A DNA stretch of 64,000 nucleotides, from assembly GCF_900113905.1 (NCBI RefSeq), contig NZ_FORC01000001.1, forward strand, positions 1,300,060 through 1,364,059. Reading direction: 5' to 3'. Below, piece by piece: positions 53,770 through 62,851 of the stretch; the stretch's first letter is position 1; every line of letters begins with the position of its first letter. The position numbers were made by a program, and so were the translations under genes. The stretch comes from Phytopseudomonas argentinensis. Its GTDB lineage: Bacteria; Pseudomonadota; Gammaproteobacteria; Pseudomonadales; Pseudomonadaceae. The notes under the pieces are model-generated. The model saw only the letters and a list, made by a program, of their open reading frames with translations. It did not search any database and had not been told where the DNA came from.

Positions 53770-54807
53770 ATGCCCGTACTGCGTCATATCGCCCTGTGCG
53801 TCGCGCTCGGCAGCGGCCTCGTCACCGGCGCCGCCCAGGCCGCCGAAGAACTGCGCCTGTACAACTGGGGCGACTACATCAACCCCGAGGTGCTGACCCG
53901 CTTCACCGCCGAGACCGGCATCAAGGTGTCGCTCGACACCTACGGCAGCAACGAAGAGATGCTGGCCAAGCTGCAAGCCGGGGCCAAGGGCTACGACATC
54001 GTCTTCCCCTCGGTGCACATGCACGACACCATGGCCGCCCTCGGCCTGCTGGAGAAGACCGACATCAACCAGGATGTCGCCTTCGCCAATATCGATCCCG
54101 CCTTCCTGCGTTCCAAGTCCGACCCCACGGGCGAATACTGCATGCCCTACGCCTGGGGCACGGTGGGCATCTTCTACAACAAGAACAAGGTCTCCAAGCC
54201 GATCGAGAGCTGGGATGACTTCTTCGCCGAGGCCAAGGCCGGCAAGAAAGTGATCATGCTCGACGATATGCGCGAGACCCTCGGCGTCGGTTTGATCAAG
54301 GACGGCAAGTCGGTCAACAGCACCGATCCGGCCGAGCTCAAGCAGGCTGCCGACTGGCTGATCGAGCGCAAGCCGCTGATCGCCGCCTTCACCTACGACA
54401 GCGTGCCGATGGTGCAATCCGGCGACGCCGCCGCCGCGCACTATTTTGTCGGCGCCATGATGTACGTGAAGCAGGATCCGCAGAACCTCGCCTATGTCAT
54501 CCCCAAGGAAGGCGCGACCATGTACCAGGAGGACATGTGCGTGCTCAAGAGCGCGCCGAACAAGGCCAACGCCAAGCGCTTCATGAGCTTCTTCCTGCAG
54601 CCGGAGATCGCCGCGCTGAACACCGCTCAGCAGATGAACGGCACGCCGAACAAGGAAGCGCTGAAACTGCTGCCGGCCGAGCTGCGTGACAACCCGCAGG
54701 TCAACCCGCCGGCCGATGTCATGGACAAGCTGCAGATCTTCCAGGATCTGGGCAAGGGCCTGAAGCAGTACGACCGGGTGTGGACGCGAGTGCGTACCGC
54801 CAACTGA
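53770..54807 (+). CDS. Polyamine-type ABC transporter substrate-binding protein
   Basis: PotD/PotF-family periplasmic protein of 345 residues. A signal peptide ends near AQA-AEE, and the mature part opens with LRLYNWGDYINPEVL, the hallmark of this family. YGSNEEMLAKL and the WGTVGIFYNKNKV block follow, and the ligand-pocket aromatic and acidic residues appear present (W and Y of the opening, D in VFPS... region). The start has AGGAAC upstream. It is the first gene of a five-gene operon with ATPase, two permeases and a P1 peptidase. Its ligand could be a polyamine or an acylated/peptidic derivative. Confidence 0.87.
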   Translation: MPVLRHIALCVALGSGLVTGAAQAAEELRLYNWGDYINPEVLTRFTAETGIKVSLDTYGSNEEMLAKLQAGAKGYDIVFPSVHMHDTMAALGLLEKTDINQDVAFANIDPAFLRSKSDPTGEYCMPYAWGTVGIFYNKNKVSKPIESWDDFFAEAKAGKKVIMLDDMRETLGVGLIKDGKSVNSTDPAELKQAADWLIERKPLIAAFTYDSVPMVQSGDAAAAHYFVGAMMYVKQDPQNLAYVIPKEGATMYQEDMCVLKSAPNKANAKRFMSFFLQPEIAALNTAQQMNGTPNKEALKLLPAELRDNPQVNPPADVMDKLQIFQDLGKGLKQYDRVWTRVRTAN

Positions 54808-54839
54808 AGGTGGGTTGCGCAGGGCTGTTCGGGCCCTGC

Positions 54840-54912
54840 GTAGCCGATGTTGCCAACGGTGCGCGCAGCGCACCCTACGGTGCCTGTAAGAGCGGCTTCA
54901 GCCGCGATTACT
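54840..54912. repeat. Repeat cluster between binding protein and ATPase genes
   Basis: CGTAGCCGATG...CCTACGG (54840-54881) is followed by a REP-like GTAAGAGCGGCTTCAGCCGCGATTAC-type hairpin, cited by its core GCGGCTTCAGCCGC (about 54886-54912). As in many ABC operons, a hairpin after the binding-protein gene may let that protein be made in excess over the membrane parts. Confidence 0.6.
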
Positions 54913-54933
54913 CCGATATCAGTGGAGCCCTCC

Positions 54934-56040
54934 ATGACCGCTTTCACCCAAACCGCACCGGTGGTCGAGATCCGGGGCGCGGTGAAGCACTACCGTGCGC
55001 CGGAAGGGCACCTGGTGCGTGCCCTCGACGGCCTCGACCTGGCTGTCGGCAGCAATGAATTCGTCACCCTGCTGGGGCCGTCCGGCTGCGGCAAGACCAC
55101 GTTGCTGCGCACCATCAGCGGCTTCGAGCAACTCGATGGCGGCGAGCTGCTGATCCAGGGCCAGCCGATGAACCACGTGCCGCCGCACCGCCGGCCGGTG
55201 CACACGGTGTTCCAGAGCTACGCGCTGTTCCCGCACATGAGCATCGGTGACAACGTCGGCTATGCGCTGGACGTGCGCGGTGTCGGCAAGGCCGATAAAC
55301 GCCAGCGCGTCGGCGAGGCACTGGAAATGGTCGGCCTGGCCGGCATGGAGCGGCGCAAGCCCGGCCAGCTCTCCGGTGGCCAGCAGCAACGTGTGGCGCT
55401 GGCCCGCGCCATCGTCGACCGCCCGGCACTGCTGCTGCTCGACGAGCCGCTGTCGGCCCTCGACCGTCAGTTGCGCCAGGCCATGCAGCGCGAATTGAAG
55501 AACCTGCAGCACGAGCTGGGTATCGCCTTCGTCTTCGTCACCCACGACCAGGAAGAAGCGCTGACTATGAGCGACCGTATCGTCGTGCTCAATGGCGGCC
55601 ATATCCAGCAGATCGGCGCCCCGGCGGAGATCTACCATCGCCCGGCCAACGCCTTCGTCGCCGGCTTCATCGGCGAGAGCAACCTGTTCGACGTGCACGT
55701 CGGCTCGGTCGACGACGGCATCGCCTACCTGCTCGACAGCCAGGGTGATCTGCTACAGGCGCGTCACCCCGACCTGCAGCTCGGCCAGTACGCCCAGCTT
55801 ATGCTGCGCCCCGAGCAGTTCCACCTGCACTGCCCCGGCGAGGGCTTCGCTGCACTGGAAGGGCGCCTGGAGCAACTGCTATTCATCGGCAAGGATTTCG
55901 AGCTGCTGCTGCGCACCAGCCACGGGCGCCTGGTCAAGGCAGCGCTACGTGACGCCGCGCCGCAACACCTGCGCCTCGGCGACAACGTGCAGCTCTGGTA
56001 CGGCCAGGAAGCCGCGCACCTGATCCCCGGAGGTGCCTGA
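54934..56040 (+). CDS. Polyamine-type ABC transporter ATP-binding protein
   Basis: PotA-like ATPase of 368 residues. Walker A is GPSGCGKTT, signature [14 protein letters not shown], Walker [13 protein letters not shown] and switch His in [12 protein letters not shown]-terminal TOBE regulatory domain covers about 285-365. The start is the ATG at 54934, with GGAG upstream, because the preceding in-frame part lies in the repeat. Its stop overlaps the next ATG (TGATG). Confidence 0.9.
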   Translation: MTAFTQTAPVVEIRGAVKHYRAPEGHLVRALDGLDLAVGSNEFVTLLGPSGCGKTTLLRTISGFEQLDGGELLIQGQPMNHVPPHRRPVHTVFQSYALFPHMSIGDNVGYALDVRGVGKADKRQRVGEALEMVGLAGMERRKPGQLSGGQQQRVALARAIVDRPALLLLDEPLSALDRQLRQAMQRELKNLQHELGIAFVFVTHDQEEALTMSDRIVVLNGGHIQQIGAPAEIYHRPANAFVAGFIGESNLFDVHVGSVDDGIAYLLDSQGDLLQARHPDLQLGQYAQLMLRPEQFHLHCPGEGFAALEGRLEQLLFIGKDFELLLRTSHGRLVKAALRDAAPQHLRLGDNVQLWYGQEAAHLIPGGA

Positions 56041-56927
56041 TGCCATTGCGCGAGCGCCTGCGCCTGGTCGGTTTGCTGACCCCGGTGACGCTGATCATCG
56101 GCGTGTTCTTTCTCGCCCCGCTGAGCATCATGGCGCTGTATAGCCTGCTTGAGCCGGGGCTCTACGGCGGCGTCGAGTGGAACTTCTACCCGGATAACTT
56201 CGGCCGCGTGCTGGGCTGGGCCGATGGGGTCAACGAGGAGTTCGATCCGGTCTACCTGGAAATCATCCTGCGCTCGTTCAAGCTGGCCGCGCTAACCGTA
56301 CTGGCGACCCTGGCGCTGTGCTACCCGGCGGCCTTTTGGGTGGCGCGGCAGCCGGAGCGGATGCGCAACTTCTGCCTGTTCCTGATCACCCTGCCGTTCT
56401 TCACCAGCCTGATCGTGCGCCTCTACGCCTGGCTGCTGATCCTGCGTCCCAGCGGCGTGATCAATACCGCGCTGGCGGCGCTGGGCTTCTACAACCCGGT
56501 GGAGCTGATCTACACCGAGACTGCGGTGCTGATCGGCATGACCTACATCTTCATCCCGTTCATGTTCATGCCCGTCTACGCCAGCGTCGAGAAGCTCGAC
56601 AAGCGCCTGCTGGAAGCCTCGGCCGACCTCGGCGCGAGCCGTTGGCAGAGCTTCTGGAAGGTGATCTTCCCGCTGACCCTGCCGGGTATCGCCGCCGGCT
56701 CGATCATCGTCTTCATCCCCAGCCTGGGTAACTTCATCGTGCCGTCGCTGCTCGGCGGCGCGCGCGTGCTGATGATCGGCAGCCTGGTCGAGCAGCAGTT
56801 CCTCGCCGCGCGCAACTGGCCGTTCGGCGCTGCCCTGGCGATGCTGCTGATGGCCGCGGTGCTGGTGTGCCTGGTGCTCTACGTGCTGGCGCAAGGGCGC
56901 AACAGCGCACAGGAGGCCAGCCGATGA
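56040..56927 (+). CDS. Polyamine-type ABC transporter permease 1 (PotB-like)
   Basis: Inner-membrane permease of 295 residues with about six helices. The N-terminal helix is GLLTPVTLIIGVFFLAPLSI, and the ATPase-contact loop EASADLGASRWQSFWKVIFP is cited here by its EASADLGAS core near 195. The long first periplasmic loop (YSLLEPGLYGGVEWNFYPDNF) is normal for PotB. Start overlaps the ATPase stop; stop overlaps the next start as ATGA. It forms the channel with the following gene product. Confidence 0.9.
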   Translation: MPLRERLRLVGLLTPVTLIIGVFFLAPLSIMALYSLLEPGLYGGVEWNFYPDNFGRVLGWADGVNEEFDPVYLEIILRSFKLAALTVLATLALCYPAAFWVARQPERMRNFCLFLITLPFFTSLIVRLYAWLLILRPSGVINTALAALGFYNPVELIYTETAVLIGMTYIFIPFMFMPVYASVEKLDKRLLEASADLGASRWQSFWKVIFPLTLPGIAAGSIIVFIPSLGNFIVPSLLGGARVLMIGSLVEQQFLAARNWPFGAALAMLLMAAVLVCLVLYVLAQGRNSAQEASR

Positions 56928-57784
56928 ACACCTTGCTCGCCAACCTCGGGCGCCGCCTGCTGGGCGGCTACAGCCTGGCCTTCTTCGTCTTCCTGTACCT
57001 GCCGATCGGCCTGATCGTCGCCTACTCGTTCAACAGCAACCCGATCAACATGATGATCTGGGATGGTTTCAGCCTGGACTGGTACCGCTCGCTGTTCGGC
57101 CTGTCCACCCGCCTCAGCGAGAACGCGCTGTACGTCGAATCCACCGACCAGTTGCTGGCCGCGCTGCGCACCAGCCTGGTGGTGGCGCTGACCACCACGG
57201 CGATCTCCACGGTGATCGGCACGCTCACCGCGCTGGCGATTGCGCGCTATCGCTTCCGCCTGCAGACGTTCTACCGGGTGCTGCTGTTCATGCCGATGCT
57301 GATGCCCGACATCGTGCTCGGCATCGCCCTGCTGATCTTCTTCGTCGGCGTCGGCATGCCGCTGGGCAAGGGCTCGATCATCATCGGCCACTGCACCTTC
57401 CTGATCAGCTACGTGTTCCTGATCGTCAGCGCGCGCCTGGCCGGCATGGACACGCGCCTAGAAGAGGCCTCGGCCGACCTTGGCGCCTCGCCCTGGACGA
57501 CCTTTCGCCGGGTGACCCTGCCGCAGATTCTGCCGGGCGTGGTCGGTGGCGCGCTGCTGGCGTTCATCATCTCGATGGACGATCTGGTGATCACCTACTT
57601 CATCGCCGGTGTGGACTCCACCACGCTGCCGGTCTTCATCTACGGCATGATCCGCCGCGGCATCAAGCCGGAGATCAACGCCATCGCCACCCTGCTGCTG
57701 ATCGCTTCGCTGCTGATCGCCGCCCTCGGCCTGTACCTGCGCAATCGCAAGCCCGCCACTTCTCAGGATGACTCCCATGGCTAA
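56924..57784 (+). CDS. Polyamine-type ABC transporter permease 2 (PotC-like)
   Basis: Inner-membrane permease of 286 residues with about six helices (YSLAFFVFLYLPIGLIVAYS first) and the ATPase-contact loop EEASADLGASPWTTF near 185. The ATG at 56924 overlaps the previous stop by 4 bases. The peptidase gene that follows starts within its last codons. Confidence 0.9.
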   Translation: MNTLLANLGRRLLGGYSLAFFVFLYLPIGLIVAYSFNSNPINMMIWDGFSLDWYRSLFGLSTRLSENALYVESTDQLLAALRTSLVVALTTTAISTVIGTLTALAIARYRFRLQTFYRVLLFMPMLMPDIVLGIALLIFFVGVGMPLGKGSIIIGHCTFLISYVFLIVSARLAGMDTRLEEASADLGASPWTTFRRVTLPQILPGVVGGALLAFIISMDDLVITYFIAGVDSTTLPVFIYGMIRRGIKPEINAIATLLLIASLLIAALGLYLRNRKPATSQDDSHG

Positions 57785-58862
57785 ACCTCGCGCCCGCGAA
57801 CTCGGCCTGCCGCTGCCCGGCACGCCCGGCCCGTACAACGCCATCACCGACGTACCCGGCGTGCTGGTCGGCTACCGCACCCTCGATGGCGTGGCCGCTA
57901 GCGGCCGGCGCATCCAGACCGGCGTCACCGCCATCCTGCCGCGTGGCCGTGATAGCGAACCGCAGCCAGTGTGGGCGGGCTTCCATGCGCTCAACGGCAA
58001 TGGCGAGATGACCGGCACGCATTGGATCGAGCACGGCGGCTACTTCGTCGGCCCGCTGTGCATCACCAACTCGCACAGCGTCGGTATCGTCCACCACGCC
58101 GCCACGCGCTGGACCATCCGCCAGTACGCCGATTCCTGGCAGCGCGAGCACCTGTGGGCCATGCCGGTGGTGGCCGAGACTTACGATGGGGTGATCAACG
58201 ACATCAACGGCCAGCACGTCAGCGAAGCCGATGCCCTGGCTGCGCTGGATGCGGCCAAGGGCGGCGCCATCGCCGAAGGCAACGTCGGCGGCGGCAACGG
58301 CATGATCTGCTACGGCTACAAGGGCGGCACCGGCAGTGCTTCGCGCCTTGTCGAGATCGACGGCCAGACCTACACCCTCGGCGCCCTGGTGCAGGCCAAC
58401 CATGGCCAGCGCGCCTGGCTCAAGGTCTGCGGCGTGCCGGTCGGCGAGCGCCTGGAAGATGAACTGCCGGCCGGGCTGGAGCGCGAGCGCGGCTCGATCA
58501 TCGTCATCCTCGCCACCGATGCGCCGCTGCTGCCGCATCAGCTCAAGCGCCTGGCGCAGCGCGCCGGCCTCGGCATCGCCCTGGCCGGCACGCCCGGTGG
58601 CAACAACTCCGGCGACATCTTCCTGGCCTTCAGCGTGGCCAACCCGCGGCCCTTGCCGCAGGTGTCGCCAACGCGGCTGAACCTCGACTACCTCAACGAC
58701 GAGTGTTTCGACGCCCTGTACCTGGCTACCGTACAGGCCACCGACGAGGCAGTGCTCAACGCCATGCTCGCCGCCGAAGACTCACCGATGCAGAAGCCCG
58801 AAGGCCTCTGCCGCGCCATCGATGGCAGGCGTTTGCAGGAGTTGGTACTCGCCAGCCATTGA
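57777..58862 (+). CDS. P1-family (DmpA-type) aminopeptidase
   Basis: N-terminal-nucleophile hydrolase of 361 residues. It has the P1 opening GPYNAITDVPGVLVGYRTL, the ITNSHSVGIVHHA and EGNVGGGNGMICY blocks, and the self-processing site before the nucleophile Ser in GTPGGNNSGDIFLAFS. Members release N-terminal or D-/beta-amino acids and may hydrolyse amides. I suggest the ATG at 57777 (AGGA 8 bases upstream); an ATG at 57768 is in frame. Placed last in the polyamine-type ABC operon, it probably acts in the cytoplasm on what that transporter imports. Confidence 0.87.
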   Translation: MAKPRARELGLPLPGTPGPYNAITDVPGVLVGYRTLDGVAASGRRIQTGVTAILPRGRDSEPQPVWAGFHALNGNGEMTGTHWIEHGGYFVGPLCITNSHSVGIVHHAATRWTIRQYADSWQREHLWAMPVVAETYDGVINDINGQHVSEADALAALDAAKGGAIAEGNVGGGNGMICYGYKGGTGSASRLVEIDGQTYTLGALVQANHGQRAWLKVCGVPVGERLEDELPAGLERERGSIIVILATDAPLLPHQLKRLAQRAGLGIALAGTPGGNNSGDIFLAFSVANPRPLPQVSPTRLNLDYLNDECFDALYLATVQATDEAVLNAMLAAEDSPMQKPEGLCRAIDGRRLQELVLASH

Positions 58863-58925
58863 ATTTGGCCATCTGCCGTTAGCGGACTGCCTGGCTCTGC
58901 CAGGCGTACAACGCCGCAACCGCGC

Positions 58926-59831
58926 TTACAGATGCGCCAGGTGCGCCTTGCAGAAATCCACGAACAGCTGCGCCGGTTTGGTCAGTTGGCCACGCTTGAG
59001 CCGTGCCGCCACCAGCCCTGAGGTGGCCACCGGCTCGGTGATATCCACGGTTACCACGCGCTTGCCGTCGTAGGTGCATTCCGAATGCGGTTTGGTGACC
59101 AGCAGCGAGAAGCCGAAGCCCTGGCCGACCATGCCGCGCACCATCTCGATGGACGGAGAGCTGAAGACGATATTGGGGGTCAGCCCCAGTTCGTGGAACA
59201 GGCTGACGAAGTAGGTACGGCTCGGTGGCACGTCGAGCAGGATCATCGGTTCCAGGCACAGGTCGCGCAGCGACACCTGGGCCTGGCCGGCGAAGCGATG
59301 CTTCTCGGGCAACAGCACGTAAGGCTTCTGCGGCGGCATCAAGGGTTCGGTGGCGATGGTGCCGTCGAGGTCGTGCTCGTAGAGAAACGCCAGGTCGAAT
59401 GCGCCAGCGGTCAGGCCCTGTACCAGCTCCTGCTGCTCACCATCGCGGATGCGGATGTCCACGCCCGGATAGCGCTCGCGAAAGCCGGCGATCAGCTGCG
59501 GCAGGTACAGCGGCGCCACGGTTTCGAAGCAGCCGATATCGATCTGCCCGGCGACGATGTCGTTGTCGGCCAGGGCGTTCTGCTCGAACTCGCGGGCCAT
59601 GCGCAGCAGTTGCTGGGCCTTCTCGTAGAAGCGCGCGCCGCTGGGCGTCAGCGACACGCCCTGGGCGTGGTGGCGGATGAACAGCTGCACGCCGAAGCTC
59701 TCTTCCAACCCCTTGATCGCCGTGGAGATGGACGGCTGGGCGATGTACAGCTGGCGCGAGGCCTCGGCCACACTGCCCGCTTCCACCGTGGTGACGAAGT
59801 ACTTGAGTTGCCGCAGGGTATAGGAAGCCAC
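58926..59831 (-). CDS. LysR-family transcriptional regulator
   Basis: Regulator of about 301 residues. The N-terminal winged helix (about 1-60) has LKYFVTTVEAGSVAEASRQLYIAQPSIST, cited by its start and end. The effector-binding domain covers about 90-295 (DIGCFETVAPLYLPQLI). The start is probably GTG at 59831 (GAGA upstream), just before the conserved YTLRQLKYF; a TTG six codons upstream is possible. It is divergent from the orphan binding-protein gene at 60121, across a 289-base region. It may control either that gene or the operon at 53.8-58.9 kb. Confidence 0.87.
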   Translation of the reverse strand: MASYTLRQLKYFVTTVEAGSVAEASRQLYIAQPSISTAIKGLEESFGVQLFIRHHAQGVSLTPSGARFYEKAQQLLRMAREFEQNALADNDIVAGQIDIGCFETVAPLYLPQLIAGFRERYPGVDIRIRDGEQQELVQGLTAGAFDLAFLYEHDLDGTIATEPLMPPQKPYVLLPEKHRFAGQAQVSLRDLCLEPMILLDVPPSRTYFVSLFHELGLTPNIVFSSPSIEMVRGMVGQGFGFSLLVTKPHSECTYDGKRVVTVDITEPVATSGLVAARLKRGQLTKPAQLFVDFCKAHLAHL

Positions 59832-60120
59832 GTGTCGATCTCGCTGCAATTACTGCCTGCACCTTACTCCAACACGGCGCCTTGGCGACGCTCTGCCTTG
59901 CAAAGGTTTTTCGTAAGTCCCGAGCATATTTTTACTAATTTTCGTTCTTGCCCGACTGACGCACCATGGCCCTCACCTGAACGCCAGTTCCCGCCCGGCA
60001 CGCACACCTGGCGGCACAACAACAAAGATTTCGCTGACGCGTGACACAACGCGCCGCTTCGCCGCTTCGGCCCTACTGCCCCTGTTCTCACTACAACGAA
60101 AAAACAGCGAGGGAGTTTCC

Positions 60121-61173
60121 ATGTTCAAGCACTTGCGTCCATCCATCCGCGCCGCCATCGGCCTGTCCATGCTGGCCGGCGCCAGCAGCGCGGCGCTGGC
60201 CGACGACAGCCTCACGGTGATTTCCTTCGGCGGCGCCACCAAGGTCGCGCAGACCGCCGCCTACTTCAAACCCTTCGAGCAGAGCGGTGCCGCCCGGGTG
60301 GTGGCTGGCGAATACAACGGCGAGCTGTCCAAGGTCAAAGCCATGGTCGATGTCGGCCAGGTGGCCTGGGATGTGGTCGAGGTGGAAAGCCCGGAGCTGC
60401 AGCGTGGCTGCGAAGAGGGGCTGTTCGAGCGCATCGACCCGGCCATTCTCGGTGATGCCAACCAGTACATCCCAGGCACCTTGAGCGAATGCGGCGTGGC
60501 CACCTACGTGTGGTCGATGGTGATGGCCTACAACGGCGACAAGCTGAAGACCGCCCCCACCTCCTGGGCGGATTTCTGGGACCTGGAGAAATTCCCCGGC
60601 AAGCGTGGCCTGCGCAAGAGCGCCAAGTACAGCCTCGAAGCCGCCCTGCTGGCTGACGGCGTGAGCCGCGAGGAACTGTACAAGGTGCTCGGCACGCCGG
60701 AAGGCGTCGACCGCGCCTTCAAGAAGCTGGACGCCATCAAAGGGTCGATCCAATGGTGGGAAGCCGGTGCCCAGCCGCCGCAGTGGCTGCTGGCCGGCGA
60801 CGTGACCCTCTCCGCCGCCTACAACGGGCGTATCGGCGTGGCCCAGAAGGAAGGCGCCAACCTGAAGATCTCCTGGAACGGCAGCCTCTACGACCCCGAG
60901 CACTGGGCCATCGTCAAGGGCAGCCCGAACAAGGCCCTGGCCGAACGCTTCATCAAGTTCGCCAGCCAGGCGGATACGCAGAAGGTGTTCTCCAGCCAGA
61001 TCCCCTACGGCCCGGTACACAAGCAGACGCTGCCGCAACTGCCGGCCGACGTGCAGGCACAACTGCCGACCGCCGAGGCCAACATGGCCGGCGCGCAGCT
61101 GGTGAATGCCGAGTTCTGGATCGACCACGGCGAGGAACTGGAAGAGCGCTTCAATGGCTGGGCCGCACGCTGA
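60121..61173 (+). CDS. Orphan polyamine-type ABC substrate-binding protein
   Basis: PotD-like periplasmic protein of 350 residues. The signal peptide ends near ALA-DDS. The mature protein opens LTVISFGGATKVAQTAAYF, with WDVVEVESPELQRGC and a WWEAGAQPPQWLLAGDV pocket segment. It differs from the protein at 53770 (FGGA rather than YNWGDY start) and is of the type that binds opine-, spermidine- or 4-carbon-amine-like ligands; the ligand is open. The ribosome site is GAGGGAG. A bidirectional terminator follows. No permease or ATPase is adjacent, so it may serve the nearby transporter. Confidence 0.85.
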   Translation: MFKHLRPSIRAAIGLSMLAGASSAALADDSLTVISFGGATKVAQTAAYFKPFEQSGAARVVAGEYNGELSKVKAMVDVGQVAWDVVEVESPELQRGCEEGLFERIDPAILGDANQYIPGTLSECGVATYVWSMVMAYNGDKLKTAPTSWADFWDLEKFPGKRGLRKSAKYSLEAALLADGVSREELYKVLGTPEGVDRAFKKLDAIKGSIQWWEAGAQPPQWLLAGDVTLSAAYNGRIGVAQKEGANLKISWNGSLYDPEHWAIVKGSPNKALAERFIKFASQADTQKVFSSQIPYGPVHKQTLPQLPADVQAQLPTAEANMAGAQLVNAEFWIDHGEELEERFNGWAAR

Positions 61174-61192
61174 TCGGCTAGCGGCATGAGCG

Positions 61193-61219
61193 AAAACGCG
61201 GGCCATGGCCCGCGTTTTT
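61193..61219. terminator. Bidirectional rho-independent terminator
   Basis: AACGCGGGCC and GGCCCGCGTT around AT, with A run before and T run after, between the convergent binding-protein gene and the FAH-type gene. Confidence 0.9.
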
Positions 61220-61229
61220 CATTCTCGCT

Positions 61230-62078
61230 TCAGTCAGCCTGCACAGTGACCTGCTGCTGTTCACCCAGCCCGGCGATGCCCAGTTTGATGGTCTGTCCGG
61301 CGCGCAGGAATACCGGGTTGGGCTTGATGCCCAGGCCCACGCCCGGCGGGGTGCCGGTGGAGATCACGTCGCCCGGCTGCAGGCTCATGCAGCGGCTCAG
61401 GTAGGCGATCAATTGCGGCACGTTGAAGATCAGCGTGCGCGTGTTGCCCTGCTGGTAGCGGTGGCCGTCGACCTCCAGCCACATGTCCAGCGCGTGCGGG
61501 TCGGCGATTTCGTCGCGGGTCACCAGCCACGGGCCCAGCGGGCCGAAGGTGTCGAAGCCCTTGCCCTTGTCCCAGCTGCCGCCGCGTTCGAGCTGCCATT
61601 CGCGCTCGGAGACGTCGTTGATCACGCAGTAGCCGGCGACGTGCTCCATGGCGTTGGCTTCGTCGATGTAGCGCCCGCCCTTGCCGATCACCACGCCCAG
61701 CTCCACTTCCCAATCGGTCTTGGTCGAGCCGCGGGGAATCTCGACGGCGTCGTTGGGGCCGCAGATGGCGCTGGTCCACTTGTTAAAGATGATCGGCTCC
61801 TTGGGCACCTCCATCCCCGACTCGGCGGCGTGATCGGCATAGTTGAGGCCGATGCACACGAACTTGCCGACCTGGCCGACGCAGGCGCCGATGCGCGGGT
61901 TGCCGGTCACCAGCGGCAGGCTGGCCGGGTCGAGCTGCGCCAATGCGGCGAGGCCCGCCGGTGTCAGAACGTCGCCGGCGATATCGGCCACATGCCCGGA
62001 GAGGTCACGAATCCTGTTGTCGGCGTCCAGCAGGCCTGGCTTCTCTGCGCCCTTGGCGCCGTAACGTAGCAGTTTCAT
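61230..62078 (-). CDS. Fumarylacetoacetate hydrolase-family enzyme (acid-sugar diketo hydrolase type)
   Basis: FAH-fold enzyme of 282 residues. It has the metal-binding EVELGVVIGKGGRYI, the GLNYADHAAESGM block, KWTSAICGP and the C-terminal STGTPPGVGLGI. The start is the ATG at 62078, with AAGGAC upstream. The close similarity to 2,4-diketo-3-deoxy-L-fuconate or -rhamnonate hydrolases, together with the SDR gene that follows, points to the last step of a non-phosphorylating deoxysugar-acid route. Ureidoglycolate lyase is an alternative within the same family. It is the last gene of the leftward cluster. Confidence 0.82.
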   Translation of the reverse strand: MKLLRYGAKGAEKPGLLDADNRIRDLSGHVADIAGDVLTPAGLAALAQLDPASLPLVTGNPRIGACVGQVGKFVCIGLNYADHAAESGMEVPKEPIIFNKWTSAICGPNDAVEIPRGSTKTDWEVELGVVIGKGGRYIDEANAMEHVAGYCVINDVSEREWQLERGGSWDKGKGFDTFGPLGPWLVTRDEIADPHALDMWLEVDGHRYQQGNTRTLIFNVPQLIAYLSRCMSLQPGDVISTGTPPGVGLGIKPNPVFLRAGQTIKLGIAGLGEQQQVTVQAD

Positions 62079-62107
62079 GTGGGGGTCCTTGTTCAGGTTC
62101 AAGACGA

Positions 62108-62851
62108 TCAGATGCTCATGCCGCCATCGATCACGTGCAGCGCACCGGTGGTGTAGGAAGACGCGTCGGAGCCAAGGTACAGCACCAGCCGGGCGATTTC
62201 CTCGGCGCTGCCGAGGCGCCCCATGGGCTGGCGGGCGACGAACTGGCCGTATACCTGCTCCTCGGCCACGCCCTGCAGCGCCGCCTGTTCGGCGATGCGC
62301 GCACGCAGCGAGGGCGAGTCGACGGTGCCCGGGCAGATCGCGTTGCAGCGAATGCCCTGGCCGATGTAGTCGGCGGCCACCGACTTGGTCAGGCCGACCA
62401 CCGCTGCCTTGCTGGCGGTATAGGCGCAGCGGTTGGGCACGCCCTTGATGCTCGACGCCACCGAGGCCATGTTGATGATCGAGCCACCACCGCGGGCCAG
62501 CATGCCCGGCAGCGTGGCGCGGATCATCCGGTACATGGCGGTGACGTTGAGCTGCAGCGAGCGCTCCCAGGCGGCCTCGTCGCAGTCCAGAATGCTGCCG
62601 GCGTGCACGTAGCCCGCGCAGTTGAACAGCACGTCCACCGCACCGACCTGCTCACTGAGGGCGGCGATGGCCTGGGGCGAGGTAACGTCCAAGTGCAAGG
62701 CCGTAAGGCCCGGCACATCCTGCAGTGCTCTGATGTCGATGTCGGTGGCGATCACCTCGGCGCCCGTGGCCCCGAAGGCTCGGGCGCTGGCCAGGCCGAT
62801 GCCCTGGCCGGCGGCGGTGATCAGCACGCGTTTGCCGTGCATCTCGCTCAT
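62108..62851 (-). CDS. SDR-family dehydrogenase (2-keto-3-deoxy-L-fuconate/BDH2-like)
   Basis: Short-chain dehydrogenase of 247 residues. It has the NAD-binding TAAGQGIGLASARAF, the ATDID acidic residue that favours NAD, NCAGYVHAG, the active-site Ser in SVASSIKG and Tyr/Lys in YTASKAAV, and CPGTVDSPSL. This pattern is very close to that of human BDH2 and of Xanthomonas 2-keto-3-deoxy-L-fuconate dehydrogenase. Its ATG overlaps the transporter stop by 4 bases. It should oxidise a 2-keto-3-deoxy sugar acid for cleavage by the FAH-type enzyme. Confidence 0.85.
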   Translation of the reverse strand: MSEMHGKRVLITAAGQGIGLASARAFGATGAEVIATDIDIRALQDVPGLTALHLDVTSPQAIAALSEQVGAVDVLFNCAGYVHAGSILDCDEAAWERSLQLNVTAMYRMIRATLPGMLARGGGSIINMASVASSIKGVPNRCAYTASKAAVVGLTKSVAADYIGQGIRCNAICPGTVDSPSLRARIAEQAALQGVAEEQVYGQFVARQPMGRLGSAEEIARLVLYLGSDASSYTTGALHVIDGGMSI

